Source: Candidatus Sericytochromatia bacterium (lineage in GTDB: Bacteria > Cyanobacteriota > Sericytochromatia > UBA7694). From it: a stretch of DNA of 64,000 bases. The DNA lies in the NCBI GenBank assembly GCA_018780035.1, contig JADMKE010000028.1, positions 3,859 through 67,858 of the forward strand. The letters are read 5' to 3'. Position 1 is the first letter of the stretch, and every line of letters starts with the position of its first letter. Below are positions 42,601-50,059 of this stretch, in pieces. A program made the position numbers and the translations under genes. The notes beneath the pieces are model-generated. The model was given only the letters and a program-made list of their open reading frames with translations. It searched no databases and was not told where the DNA came from.

Positions 42601-45404
42601 AAACCAGCGCCACTTTGCAAAACCTGGTGCGCGACCGGGCCCAAATTGCCAAAATGTCGAACGAAGAAAAAGCCATTATTATCAAATACCTGATGGAAGG
42701 TTGGACCACCGACCGCACCGAAACCCTGATCAAAGACATCTTGGTGGATACCCACAGCCACAGCCCAAGTCAATTTAAAGAACTGGTCTCGATGATCGAT
42801 GCCTATAAACTTGCCAATGAACTCGGTGATGCCTTTATCGCTGGCAAAGGCAATGCAGAATCTCTGCAGGTCTTTGAGTTGATTGCCAAAGATGGCAACC
42901 CAGGGGATTTTGAAGCCTATGCCACCCGTCTTGGGGCCGACGACAATGTCGATGTCTTGTTTAAATTTGTGAACAAACCCGAAAACCAGAAATACATCGC
43001 GCAATTGCCCGCCAAAGCTGTGCAAGAGATGTCTGAAAGTTTAATGGATGGCTATACCGGTGAGCGGGCCGAAATTGCAATCACCAAATTGCTTTTACAT
43101 TCCTCTGATGGGGCCTTTGTCAAAATGTTGGCCGACAAAGACTTTTCGGCCTGGATCAGCAAAGAATTGCAAACAGACGAAGCCAAATGGTTTGGCGGCT
43201 TGCAAGGTGAAGCGGATCAACTCAACACGATCATGCGTCGTCTCGGTAAAATGGCAACAGATCAAGAGGGACTTGCTGCCAAACAAAAACGCGGTTTGGC
43301 GCTCAGTGAAGCTGAAAAGGCCCAAGCAGCGCTCAAAACCCAAGTGATTGAAGCCACCAATGCCTTTGGCTTGGCGATTGCCGAGCGGGATTATGGCCGG
43401 ATTTTACTCAAAACAGCGACTTCCGCCGACACCGAAGCGGCTGTGCGTTTGATCAGTCCACCCGTGCTCAAAGCCATGATGGAACAATTGATGGCGGGAT
43501 ATACGGGCGATGAGTCTGAACGGGCCATCTCTGCGATGTTACAAAAGACCACCCCGACCCAATTGCGGGACTTAACCGACAAACATGTCGGGGGCAAAGC
43601 CTTTGTCGAGCAACTGGGCAATGAACTGACCAGTGCACAATTGCGCGATTTGATGGAAAAAATGATTTCAGATAAATCTGTCAAATCGGGCATGGGTTTT
43701 AGCTATTTGGCCGCTAAATTGGCCAATGATCACGAAGGCGCCACAATCCGAGATTTGATTAGCTCTCGCCCTGAGGTGGTCAGACAAATTCATCCCACTG
43801 TCTTGCAGGATATTGCCATCAAACTCTCCAAAGGCTGGACCTCGACCGAATCCCAAGAAGCCATTGCCAAAATTTTAACCAATGCAAGTCCCGAGCAATT
43901 GGAGTTGCTGATGCAATCCAACGTGGCCGGCAAACCCCAACACGTCTCGGACTATATCGCCGACAATCTGAACGAGGCCCAACTCAAAGGGGTGCTGGCC
44001 AATTTTGCCCGTGGGGCCACCCAGGCGCCGACCAAAGGCACAGGTCTTGACGCCTTTCTGACCTCTTTGGCTCACAAACAACCGGGGGCTATCAGTGGGG
44101 TCGATAAAAGTATTTTACAAAAGCTCTCCCCTGAAAGCCTGCACGTGGCTACCCGTGAAAGTCTTAAAGCCTGGAAAGACGCCTTTTTAATCGCTGGGCC
44201 CCACCAAGAGGCCCTCAATCATCTTTTAGATACCGCCAAAGACACCCCGACCTTGGCAAAACAATTGGCAGGCCTCGATGGCACGACCCTGGGCCGGGCC
44301 GTTGATGACAATCAAACCCGCTTTAACCGGGTTTTTGGCCAATTGCTGAAATCCGGGGACGAAACCCAACTCAAGGCCTTGATCCAATCGGTATCAACAC
44401 CCACCTTGCAAAATGCTTGGAACCAACTCAAAACTGAGCGGGTCGCTCCTTCCAGCGCGGTCCGCGAGGTGCTCTTTCAACGTTTTGTCGACAATGGCGA
44501 TCTCAACCGTGCCCAAGATATGTTGGTGGGTGTCAAAGGGCTGTCAGGCATGGGCTCTTTGGCCCAGGGGCCCAATGGGAGCAGCATGTTGGGCTATCTC
44601 TCATCCCGCATGGGCAATTTTAACAAAGACACAGCTCCCAAAGCGGCGGCTTGGATTTTGGCCAATGGCACCCAGAGCCAAGTCGATACCGCCATGAAAA
44701 AAATCCAAGCTGAATTTTACTTTGGCCGGGGGGGTGAGGTGATCAAAAAGGTGATGGACGAAGCCGAGACCCAACAATTGGATATCAAAGGCAAATTGTC
44801 GCTGAGTACCCTGGGATCCATGGTGGGCGCGCTTGATTCCACCTGGACCAAAATGTTTGGCGATTATGCCAGCAATGTCAAATATGTTGGTAAATTGGCG
44901 GATATGGTGGATATCAATGGCAAAGCTGCGATTATCAGCGACCTGATGAGTGGCTGGACTCCCGGTGAAGCTGAGACACTGATCCACGATATCTTCAAAC
45001 AGACCACCGATCCCAAGACCTTTACCCATTTGGTTGATAAAGTTGGCCCTGCGCGGATCTCCTCAGAACTTGAAGCCCGGGCCGAATTGGGACGGGTGAT
45101 GGCCTTTGTGGTTGAACGATACAATGCCCAAGACAGTCTTAAAGGCCGCGATGACGATGCTGTGCTCAAAGAAATCATGAATCAGTGGGGCGGCACCAGT
45201 ATCAAGTCCGATGATGTGATTTGGCAAATGCTCAAACAATTGGATCGCGATGGCAAATTGGGGCAATTGCGCCAATCGGTCAACAATGGCACCCTCGATA
45301 CCATGATCGATTGGAGCAATGACGCCTTCCGAGATGGCAATCTCTTTGAATTGGACGCTGAGAGTGAATGGAGTATTCGCCAGCTCAACGCCGCCAAACG
45401 TTAA
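39603..45404 (+). CDS. Giant repeat protein (1,933 aa) with G-W/Y-T helical repeats and glycine-rich hydrophobic segment
   Basis: GAGGAG precedes the ATG. An N-terminal domain (about 1-50) has beta-type residues. Helices follow, then an Ala/Gly-rich hydrophobic stretch (about 500-560: AAGAGAVAAWYGAGATATAIA). From about 730 a degenerate motif recurs at least six times, e.g. LMEGWTTDRTETLIKDIL (about 1028), LMAGYTGDESERAISAML (about 1295) and LMSGWTPGEAETLIHDIF (about 1779), spaced roughly 110-150 residues (further apart in places). The consensus L-M-x-G-[WY]-T-x-x-x-x-E-x-x-I-x-x-I-L resembles an annexin repeat, though it lacks the second glycine. No signal peptide. Function unknown; it could be a toxin, scaffold or membrane-associated protein. 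Confidence 0.7.
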   Translation: MTQIQGRSTPLEINGKKSFASLDEAKRAAASHQGSEAILQREDGHFEVVSLDTPSSFEGAVHQAQQKHKDLKYEISFADLNDPAELKFEGAERTVALSVDNSRVDNPRAATGVAQDVMVQFSQPMEDSKMEQAFGQFQKVSKQEMEKEFRFAPEGSDKWKLFKAMELVAKLENEMGSVKDLEAKQVLMMRKAEIVDLVNQLNQKPEIQTAYARVNKAAMQASGINQSDLVRHANHLLSQSFRTTLKALPPAQQQETLKKELAKIQFFDPQYGAVVAGELGARFVVDEGLSQLRMLDEEGKAKVKVNVEYLIDDLVKEANSTASNAFKPLRELHKIMTQLHPEQVGRFKDLLVRFSINIESMDAKGIVNAIKEIEGLPPDLKNELTKLDWHGELRKVLSSVAAVGTLISLGRSAEDIQAQGWNLKSGVDLVKNTASMIGSSKDVAQTAGMVSKWVGMESLGTRLNSLGKSLDAMKMVKWAGPVASAISGGWDLYEMSKEISNEDKAGAWLKGLSGSAGLVAAGAGAVAAWYGAGATATAIAGPIGLAAVAVAAAAAITYSFVAESEETGGFRKDLRALGISDQEEQIESQLNQVWLGTDQHGNPSFEPAKGLAWAKDKPVEERARLINKLMDQATHAPQEKLIELLLRDGIGKNKNAQGLDDFDRILSRTDPRRLAAELDDTAIKKVFETLKARTTPEALEALEKIALGLADGKRLSLLQKTTGAPLDFVSQFSSETIKEMADAVMKGMTFGKKEIFMTRLVVDQPTEKLAEILGRGGKEFVEKLVSEIPKQDTAKLLARFTQIDKALSETQTQLQAAKAAGQPTAALELKQKTLEHALDVPLNNLARVIADRSNAWFGSSYQDVIKNTLQPEITRHLSSETLEHVSRRLMNAPFGAPEDSAKALVKVLQQANPEQFKQLIGNNTDSYIRQVLASSLDADQSMALMERFLQGGTQPDRAFQTFALGLIEKGHEGTVKTFLAARPLLDLSGVPALRAVVSEKTSATLQNLVRDRAQIAKMSNEEKAIIIKYLMEGWTTDRTETLIKDILVDTHSHSPSQFKELVSMIDAYKLANELGDAFIAGKGNAESLQVFELIAKDGNPGDFEAYATRLGADDNVDVLFKFVNKPENQKYIAQLPAKAVQEMSESLMDGYTGERAEIAITKLLLHSSDGAFVKMLADKDFSAWISKELQTDEAKWFGGLQGEADQLNTIMRRLGKMATDQEGLAAKQKRGLALSEAEKAQAALKTQVIEATNAFGLAIAERDYGRILLKTATSADTEAAVRLISPPVLKAMMEQLMAGYTGDESERAISAMLQKTTPTQLRDLTDKHVGGKAFVEQLGNELTSAQLRDLMEKMISDKSVKSGMGFSYLAAKLANDHEGATIRDLISSRPEVVRQIHPTVLQDIAIKLSKGWTSTESQEAIAKILTNASPEQLELLMQSNVAGKPQHVSDYIADNLNEAQLKGVLANFARGATQAPTKGTGLDAFLTSLAHKQPGAISGVDKSILQKLSPESLHVATRESLKAWKDAFLIAGPHQEALNHLLDTAKDTPTLAKQLAGLDGTTLGRAVDDNQTRFNRVFGQLLKSGDETQLKALIQSVSTPTLQNAWNQLKTERVAPSSAVREVLFQRFVDNGDLNRAQDMLVGVKGLSGMGSLAQGPNGSSMLGYLSSRMGNFNKDTAPKAAAWILANGTQSQVDTAMKKIQAEFYFGRGGEVIKKVMDEAETQQLDIKGKLSLSTLGSMVGALDSTWTKMFGDYASNVKYVGKLADMVDINGKAAIISDLMSGWTPGEAETLIHDIFKQTTDPKTFTHLVDKVGPARISSELEARAELGRVMAFVVERYNAQDSLKGRDDDAVLKEIMNQWGGTSIKSDDVIWQMLKQLDRDGKLGQLRQSVNNGTLDTMIDWSNDAFRDGNLFELDAESEWSIRQLNAAKR

Positions 45405-45412
45405 GTTTACTC

Positions 45413-45436
45413 AGGGGCGCTTATGACTCCGCCCCT
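45413..45436. repeat. Hairpin after the giant gene
   Basis: AGGGGCG and CGCCCCT form a 7-bp stem around a 10-base loop, 8 bases after the stop of the 39603 gene. It has no T run, so it may be a weak terminator or an mRNA-stabilising hairpin. Confidence 0.4.
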
Positions 45437-45510
45437 CCACTCTTGCACTCACTTGTCTTCCCACTTGTCCTCTCTTGGGCAAGCATAGGCAAACCTTGGG
45501 CGCTCTTACA

Positions 45511-45534
45511 CTCCCTGAGCGGAGCCGAAGGGAG
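45511..45534. repeat. REP-like palindromic element
   Basis: CTCCCT and AGGGAG flank a 12-base middle. The core GAGCGGAGCCGA resembles the dispersed palindromic REP-type element (CCCTTCGGCTCCGCTCAGGG) found in many genomes. It is seen once in this window, between the giant gene and the kinase. Whether it repeats elsewhere in the genome cannot be seen from here. Confidence 0.4.
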
Positions 45535-45551
45535 CGTGGCATAATAGGGAC

Positions 45552-47909
45552 ATGGTAGATCTCCCCGCTCAGCCTTTACTCAAACAGCGCTATTTGCTGC
45601 AAACCTGTCTGGCCCAGGGCACTGATAGTGCCACTTATGTTGCTTTGGATCAAGAGAATCAGCAAGATTGTATTGTCAAAGTGCTTAGATTGGGCCAAAT
45701 AGAGCACTGGAAACGCTTGGAGTTGTTTCGCCGTGAAGCGCGGATCTTGGCCAATCTGGATCATCCCCAAATTCCGGTCCTCTTGGATTATTTTGAAACC
45801 GAAGACCCCCAGGGCAAAAATGTCTGTCTTGTGACTGAAAAAGTGCCCGGAAACTCGCTTCAGCAGCGGGTCGAAGAGGGACTTGGGCTGAGCGAAGAAT
45901 TTTGCTATTTAATCGCTGTTCAGATTTTGCATATTTTAATCTATTTACATAGTTTGCAACCGCCAGTGATTCACCGAGATATCAAACCCTCCAATTTATT
46001 GCTCGACGAAAATGGCTGTATCTATCTGATCGACTTTGGCGGTGTGCAGGATATTTTGCGTCCGGCTGGGACTGGGGGTTCCACAGTGATTGGCACCTTT
46101 GGTTTTATGGCCCCAGAGCAATACAGTGGCCGGGCGCTGCCTCAAACGGATCTCTATGCACTCGGGGCCACTTTGGTCTATTTGCTTTCGGGCTTGGAGC
46201 CGATGCAATTGCCCAACCCTGATTTATTGCTGGATTTTCGGCCTTTTGTTCAAGCTTCTGAGCGCTTTTGCAATTGGGTAGAACAGCTGATTCTGCCTTC
46301 ATTGGAGCAGCGTTTTTACAGCGCTGAAGAAGCCTTACAGGTTTTAGAAGAAATTCTGCCCGTCTTTGCCCGCACCCTTTCGCTTCCTGCCATCCAAAAG
46401 GCCACATCTCAAGCGGTGTTGCGCCCCCAGACGGCTGAATTGGTGCCCGCCAAAGAGGAAGCACCAATTCAGCCTGATGCCAGTTGGGTATTGCCACTCC
46501 AAAGTCAAATTGAAAATGGGGGATTGGTCTACAAAATTGAACAGATCTTGGCTGTCAGTTCTCTGGCTGTAACCTATAAGGCGCAGCGCATGGGGGATCA
46601 AAAGCCTGTGATTCTCAAAGAATTGCATTTTGATCGGCTGCAACATTGGAAAGGATATGAACTCTTTGAACGTGAGATGAAAATCTTGAGTCAATTGCAC
46701 AACCCACGCACGCCCCGGCTCTACGATTTTTTCGAAAGGCAAACCCAAGGCCACCGCTGCTTTTATATGGTCACCAGTTTTTTGGCTGGCCAATCTCTGG
46801 CAGAAAAACTGCGCTTGGGCTGGCGTCCAACGGAGGTTCAGGTGCGCAATTTGGCCCGGCAGATGCTGGATATCCTTGTGGATCTACATGAAAGGGAACC
46901 CATGGTCATTCACCGGGATATCAAACCCTCGAATATTTTGGTGGATTCCAAAGACAGCCCCTCTTTGGTGGATTTTGGGGCAGTGCAGGAGGCGATGCGG
47001 GAGCAAGGCGGTGGGGGCTCTACGGTGATCGGCACCTTTGGTTATATGGCCCCAGAACAGTTTTTGGGCCAGGCCACCCCCCAATCAGATCTCTACGGTT
47101 TGGGAACGACGCTGCTGCATATCTTATCGGGCAGGGTGCCTGCCGAAATGACTCACAGTGATGGCTTGGACTTAAAATTTGAAGAACTGGTCAATTGTTC
47201 TGAGGGGCTGAAAGGCTGGCTCAAAAAAATGGTGGCTGCCAACCCCAACGAACGTTATTTCTCGGCCCGAGAAGCCCGACGTGTCTTGGTGCGCTTAGAT
47301 GAGTTTCGGGCGGCTGTGGTGTTAGACAGTGAGTTGCCCTTTAAAGCGGATCCCGCCTTGATGATTGAAAATCTGCCCGATAAATTGGTTTTGAACCTAT
47401 TGCCTACCTATCACGATTACAAAGCCCAATTATTGATGCTGGGATGTCTGAATTTGGTTGCCCTGCCATTTCTGGCGATTGTTCCCAATTTGGGGCCATT
47501 TTTGGTTTTGGCGCTGATCGGGGGCAGTGTGGTTCAGATTCAGGCCCACCGCATAGAAGGGCAGAAAACCCAAATGAAAATCGAGGTTTCAACGGAAGGG
47601 CTCACTTTGCAGGCCTGGCGAGAAAACACCCAAGGCAAACACGAAATGCTCGAAACCATGGACATTCCGCTCAATGCAATTGAATCTTTTGCTCTCAACC
47701 AATCCACAGTGCACAACCGCCTGCAAGTACGCGTGCGCCACAGCGAAAATGAAATGAGCATGTTGTGCCGCTCTCAATTACCTCTGACCAATAACAGTGA
47801 AAAAGCCCAGTTTATTCTCCAAAAACTTCAGGCCGCCGTAGATATCTATCAGCGGCGCCGAAAACGCCAAATCGAAAAGGGACTCAGAGAGGGTAATTCG
47901 CAGCCTTGA
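45552..47909 (+). CDS. Tandem double Ser/Thr protein kinase with C-terminal membrane anchor (785 aa)
   Basis: Two complete Hanks-type kinase domains are in one chain. The first (about 8-280) has IVKV (ATP-binding Lys), HRDIKPSN (about 140), DFG and MAPEQY. The second (about 310-590) has ILKE (Lys), HRDIKPSN (about 453), DFG and MAPEQF. Both keep the catalytic residues and a Gly-rich activation-segment context (GGSTVIGT) as in cyanobacterial kinases. A hydrophobic stretch (about 626-660) suggests a membrane anchor before a C-terminal domain of about 120 residues. It follows the giant gene by 147 bases, but no shared function is shown. Kinase activity is likely from motif conservation. Confidence 0.83.
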   Translation: MVDLPAQPLLKQRYLLQTCLAQGTDSATYVALDQENQQDCIVKVLRLGQIEHWKRLELFRREARILANLDHPQIPVLLDYFETEDPQGKNVCLVTEKVPGNSLQQRVEEGLGLSEEFCYLIAVQILHILIYLHSLQPPVIHRDIKPSNLLLDENGCIYLIDFGGVQDILRPAGTGGSTVIGTFGFMAPEQYSGRALPQTDLYALGATLVYLLSGLEPMQLPNPDLLLDFRPFVQASERFCNWVEQLILPSLEQRFYSAEEALQVLEEILPVFARTLSLPAIQKATSQAVLRPQTAELVPAKEEAPIQPDASWVLPLQSQIENGGLVYKIEQILAVSSLAVTYKAQRMGDQKPVILKELHFDRLQHWKGYELFEREMKILSQLHNPRTPRLYDFFERQTQGHRCFYMVTSFLAGQSLAEKLRLGWRPTEVQVRNLARQMLDILVDLHEREPMVIHRDIKPSNILVDSKDSPSLVDFGAVQEAMREQGGGGSTVIGTFGYMAPEQFLGQATPQSDLYGLGTTLLHILSGRVPAEMTHSDGLDLKFEELVNCSEGLKGWLKKMVAANPNERYFSAREARRVLVRLDEFRAAVVLDSELPFKADPALMIENLPDKLVLNLLPTYHDYKAQLLMLGCLNLVALPFLAIVPNLGPFLVLALIGGSVVQIQAHRIEGQKTQMKIEVSTEGLTLQAWRENTQGKHEMLETMDIPLNAIESFALNQSTVHNRLQVRVRHSENEMSMLCRSQLPLTNNSEKAQFILQKLQAAVDIYQRRRKRQIEKGLREGNSQP

Positions 47910-48462
47910 GCAGATTTTCGACTGTATCCAAAGGCAGGCCAACGATGGTGTCCCAGCGACCTTCTACCACTTCAACAAAGGCAGCTGCGCCCCCTTGGAT
48001 CGCATAAGCTCCAGCTTTGTCCATGGGCTCTCCACCGGCGATATAGTCTAAAATTTCTTGCTCGCTGAGTTTACGCATTTTGACCCGGCTTAATCCGTGG
48101 CCACTGTAATTTTGGGGAGGAAGACCTGTTTTGACAAGCGCCACACCGGTTAAGACTTCGTGCCATTGGTCTGAGAGTTTTTCGAGCATGCGTTGTGCAT
48201 CTGCCGCATCGGTGGGTTTGCCCAAAATCTCGCCATCAACGACCACCACGGTATCTGCGCCGAGCACGTATGAATTGTGTGGCTCCAATTCTGCAACCGC
48301 CTGTGCTTTGCGCAGAGAGAGTTCTTCAATTTGGGCACTTAAATCCGCGAGATGGGGATTGAGGTCTTCGGGAATATCTGCGGCCCGAATCAAAAATTCC
48401 CTCACCAACTCAGACAGCAGCTCCTTGCGGCGGGGAGAGGCCGAAGCGAGAATCAGACCCAT
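47884..48462 (-). CDS. maf: Maf-type nucleoside triphosphate pyrophosphatase
   Basis: The 192-residue protein contains the family motifs: ASASPRRKELL (N-terminal), GADTVVVVDG (about 69) and GEPMDKAGAYAIQG (about 143). Maf proteins hydrolyse non-canonical or dTTP/UTP nucleotides to monophosphate and pyrophosphate, linked to housecleaning or septum control. The gene's last bases overlap the kinase gene at 47,884-47,909 (convergent). It starts 5 bases after the lipoprotein gene on the same strand, so they are likely one operon. Substrate subclass is not resolved. Confidence 0.85.
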   Translation of the reverse strand: MGLILASASPRRKELLSELVREFLIRAADIPEDLNPHLADLSAQIEELSLRKAQAVAELEPHNSYVLGADTVVVVDGEILGKPTDAADAQRMLEKLSDQWHEVLTGVALVKTGLPPQNYSGHGLSRVKMRKLSEQEILDYIAGGEPMDKAGAYAIQGGAAAFVEVVEGRWDTIVGLPLDTVENLLKAANYPL

Positions 48463-48467
48463 GGTGT

Positions 48468-49100
48468 TTAAAGAGACGTACTGGGTTTTTCGGGTTCGCT
48501 GGGTGCGGGCGACTCGGTCTTGGCTGATTGCTCTAAAGCGCTATCTGAACTTTGCTCAGACTTGTTCTCTGGGGTGGTCTCTGTGTTGGTCTTCTCTTTG
48601 CTTTCAGCAGAGGCACGGGTATTTAAACTCTGATCAATTTCAGCTTGGTTGCGCAATGTGCGATCGTTCAAGAGAGAACTGTCGGTAGAACCTGTATCGG
48701 GTTTGGTTGCGGCTTCTTTGGCGGTGCCAGAAATCAAATCCAGGGCATTTTGGTCCATTTTCTGTTCAATTTTCTGATTGGCACTGAAACGGCGATCATA
48801 ACTCAAAGAGGGATCAATCTGGTCGCCCATGACCAATTTGTCTAAATTGGCAGGTTCAAGGGTTTTGGTCGGGTCGAGAATGGCGCTGAGGCGATCGGCA
48901 CTCTCTTGAATTTTCTGATCAATTTGTTTGAGTCGGGTCAATTTGCGTTCTTCAGAGGTATTTGCTCCCGCATCGACACTGATGGCATTGGCGCCACCTG
49001 AGCCACTTACGCCAAACACGCCAACAGGTACACGGTTGCAGCCCACCAGAGAAGCGAAAATCAGGGTCAGTCCGCAGATTTGCAAGAGGTGGTTTTTCAT
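48468..49100 (-). CDS. Lipoprotein, Ser/Glu/Lys-rich (210 aa)
   Basis: The signal peptide ends in a lipobox (LVGC, lipid Cys21), so it is a membrane lipoprotein. The mature part is polar and low-complexity, with a helical middle (about 50-80, KQIDQKIQESADRLSAI) and a Ser/Glu/Lys-rich tail (about 150-210). AAAGGA lies before the ATG, and a TATAAT box (49,133-49,138, minus strand) lies about 33 bases upstream of the start. It precedes maf by 5 bases. No enzyme motif; function unknown. Confidence 0.7.
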   Translation of the reverse strand: MKNHLLQICGLTLIFASLVGCNRVPVGVFGVSGSGGANAISVDAGANTSEERKLTRLKQIDQKIQESADRLSAILDPTKTLEPANLDKLVMGDQIDPSLSYDRRFSANQKIEQKMDQNALDLISGTAKEAATKPDTGSTDSSLLNDRTLRNQAEIDQSLNTRASAESKEKTNTETTPENKSEQSSDSALEQSAKTESPAPSEPEKPSTSL

Positions 49101-49193
49101 TGCCGTTTTCCTTTACTTAATCACTACTTAAAATTATAACATGGGCTTCTGGCGATCCTACAAAAAATAAGCAAATTACCCATTTCTTTTGAA

Positions 49194-49230
49194 TTCTTAA
49201 GAAACCCTAAGAATACCTTTAGGTATTCTT
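49194..49230. promoter_or_regulatory. Two palindromes between divergent lipoprotein and 49283 genes
   Basis: TTCTTAAGAA (49,194-49,203) is a perfect 10-base palindrome. AAGAATACC-TTTA-GGTATTCTT (49,209-49,230) is a perfect 9-bp inverted repeat. They occupy the divergent promoter region and both are plausible operators. The AT-rich hairpin could also be a weak terminator. The regulator is unknown; a two-component regulator is encoded about 2 kb downstream. Confidence 0.45.
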
Positions 49231-49282
49231 TAGTTCATCCGTTTTAGACTGAAGTTAACTTTACAAAATTCAGGAGTGGGTC

Positions 49283-50059
49283 ATGGCACAATCTATTTTT
49301 TCAGAGACGCTCCCCGAAGTCGTGGAGACATTACAGCAGGAGTTGGCTGGTGAAATGGTGGCAATTTATGGACGTCAACAAGCGCCATTTGAATATTTGG
49401 TCATCCTCTTTGATACAGATTTAATCCATTTGGAACATTTAAGGGCTCTGTACCAGCGCATCAAACCGCTGGGGAAATTTCATTTGATAGCCTATTCAGA
49501 TTTACTCAATCAAATCAGCTCACAGTCATTGCAAATTGTCGGATTTGCTTATCAGATGCAATTGCTGTGGGGACAAGACGTTTTGGCTGACCATGTGATA
49601 GGTCTCAGTCATCTCTCAGATGCTTTGGAAAAAGGGCTAAATCAAGAATTAAACCAATTGAAGAGCGAGTTTTTGGAGGCCCCTGTTCCTTTGTCTGTGG
49701 GGCCAGTCCTGAAGAATTCTTGGCTGCGTTTTGAAAACCAGCTTTTACCTGGCCTGATGTTGATCAGCGGTATTTTGACCCCTCCCCCGCCACTGTGGGA
49801 AAATCTGGCTCGGGCCTTTTCTCTGCCCCAAGAAAAGATCTTTCAACAGCTCAAAGCCCTCACACAAACGGACACTGCTGAATCCCAAAACCTGTGGCAA
49901 CTCTGCTTGGCTTGGGAAGAAGCCTTAAAAACCCTGATTTTCCAATCGTATAAATTTGCGGGACATTTGCAAGATAAAGAAGTGTCTTTAGGTCAGATTG
50001 CGGGTTTGGGGGCTTTGCTCAAACCATCTTTTCAGCGACTTTGGCCAACGGAAGAATAA
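49283..50059 (+). CDS. Hypothetical protein (258 aa)
   Basis: AGGAG lies 7 bases before the ATG. The protein begins with a mixed alpha/beta half in which GEMVAIYGRQQAPFEYLVIL (about 22-41) and LLWGQDVLADHVI (about 93-105) recall degenerate nucleotidyltransferase folds, but the catalytic G-S...D-x-D residues are not seen. The C-terminal half is helical. It overlaps the convergent histidine kinase gene by 41 bases. The fold suggestion is weak; otherwise I do not recognise it. Confidence 0.55.
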   Translation: MAQSIFSETLPEVVETLQQELAGEMVAIYGRQQAPFEYLVILFDTDLIHLEHLRALYQRIKPLGKFHLIAYSDLLNQISSQSLQIVGFAYQMQLLWGQDVLADHVIGLSHLSDALEKGLNQELNQLKSEFLEAPVPLSVGPVLKNSWLRFENQLLPGLMLISGILTPPPPLWENLARAFSLPQEKIFQQLKALTQTDTAESQNLWQLCLAWEEALKTLIFQSYKFAGHLQDKEVSLGQIAGLGALLKPSFQRLWPTEE

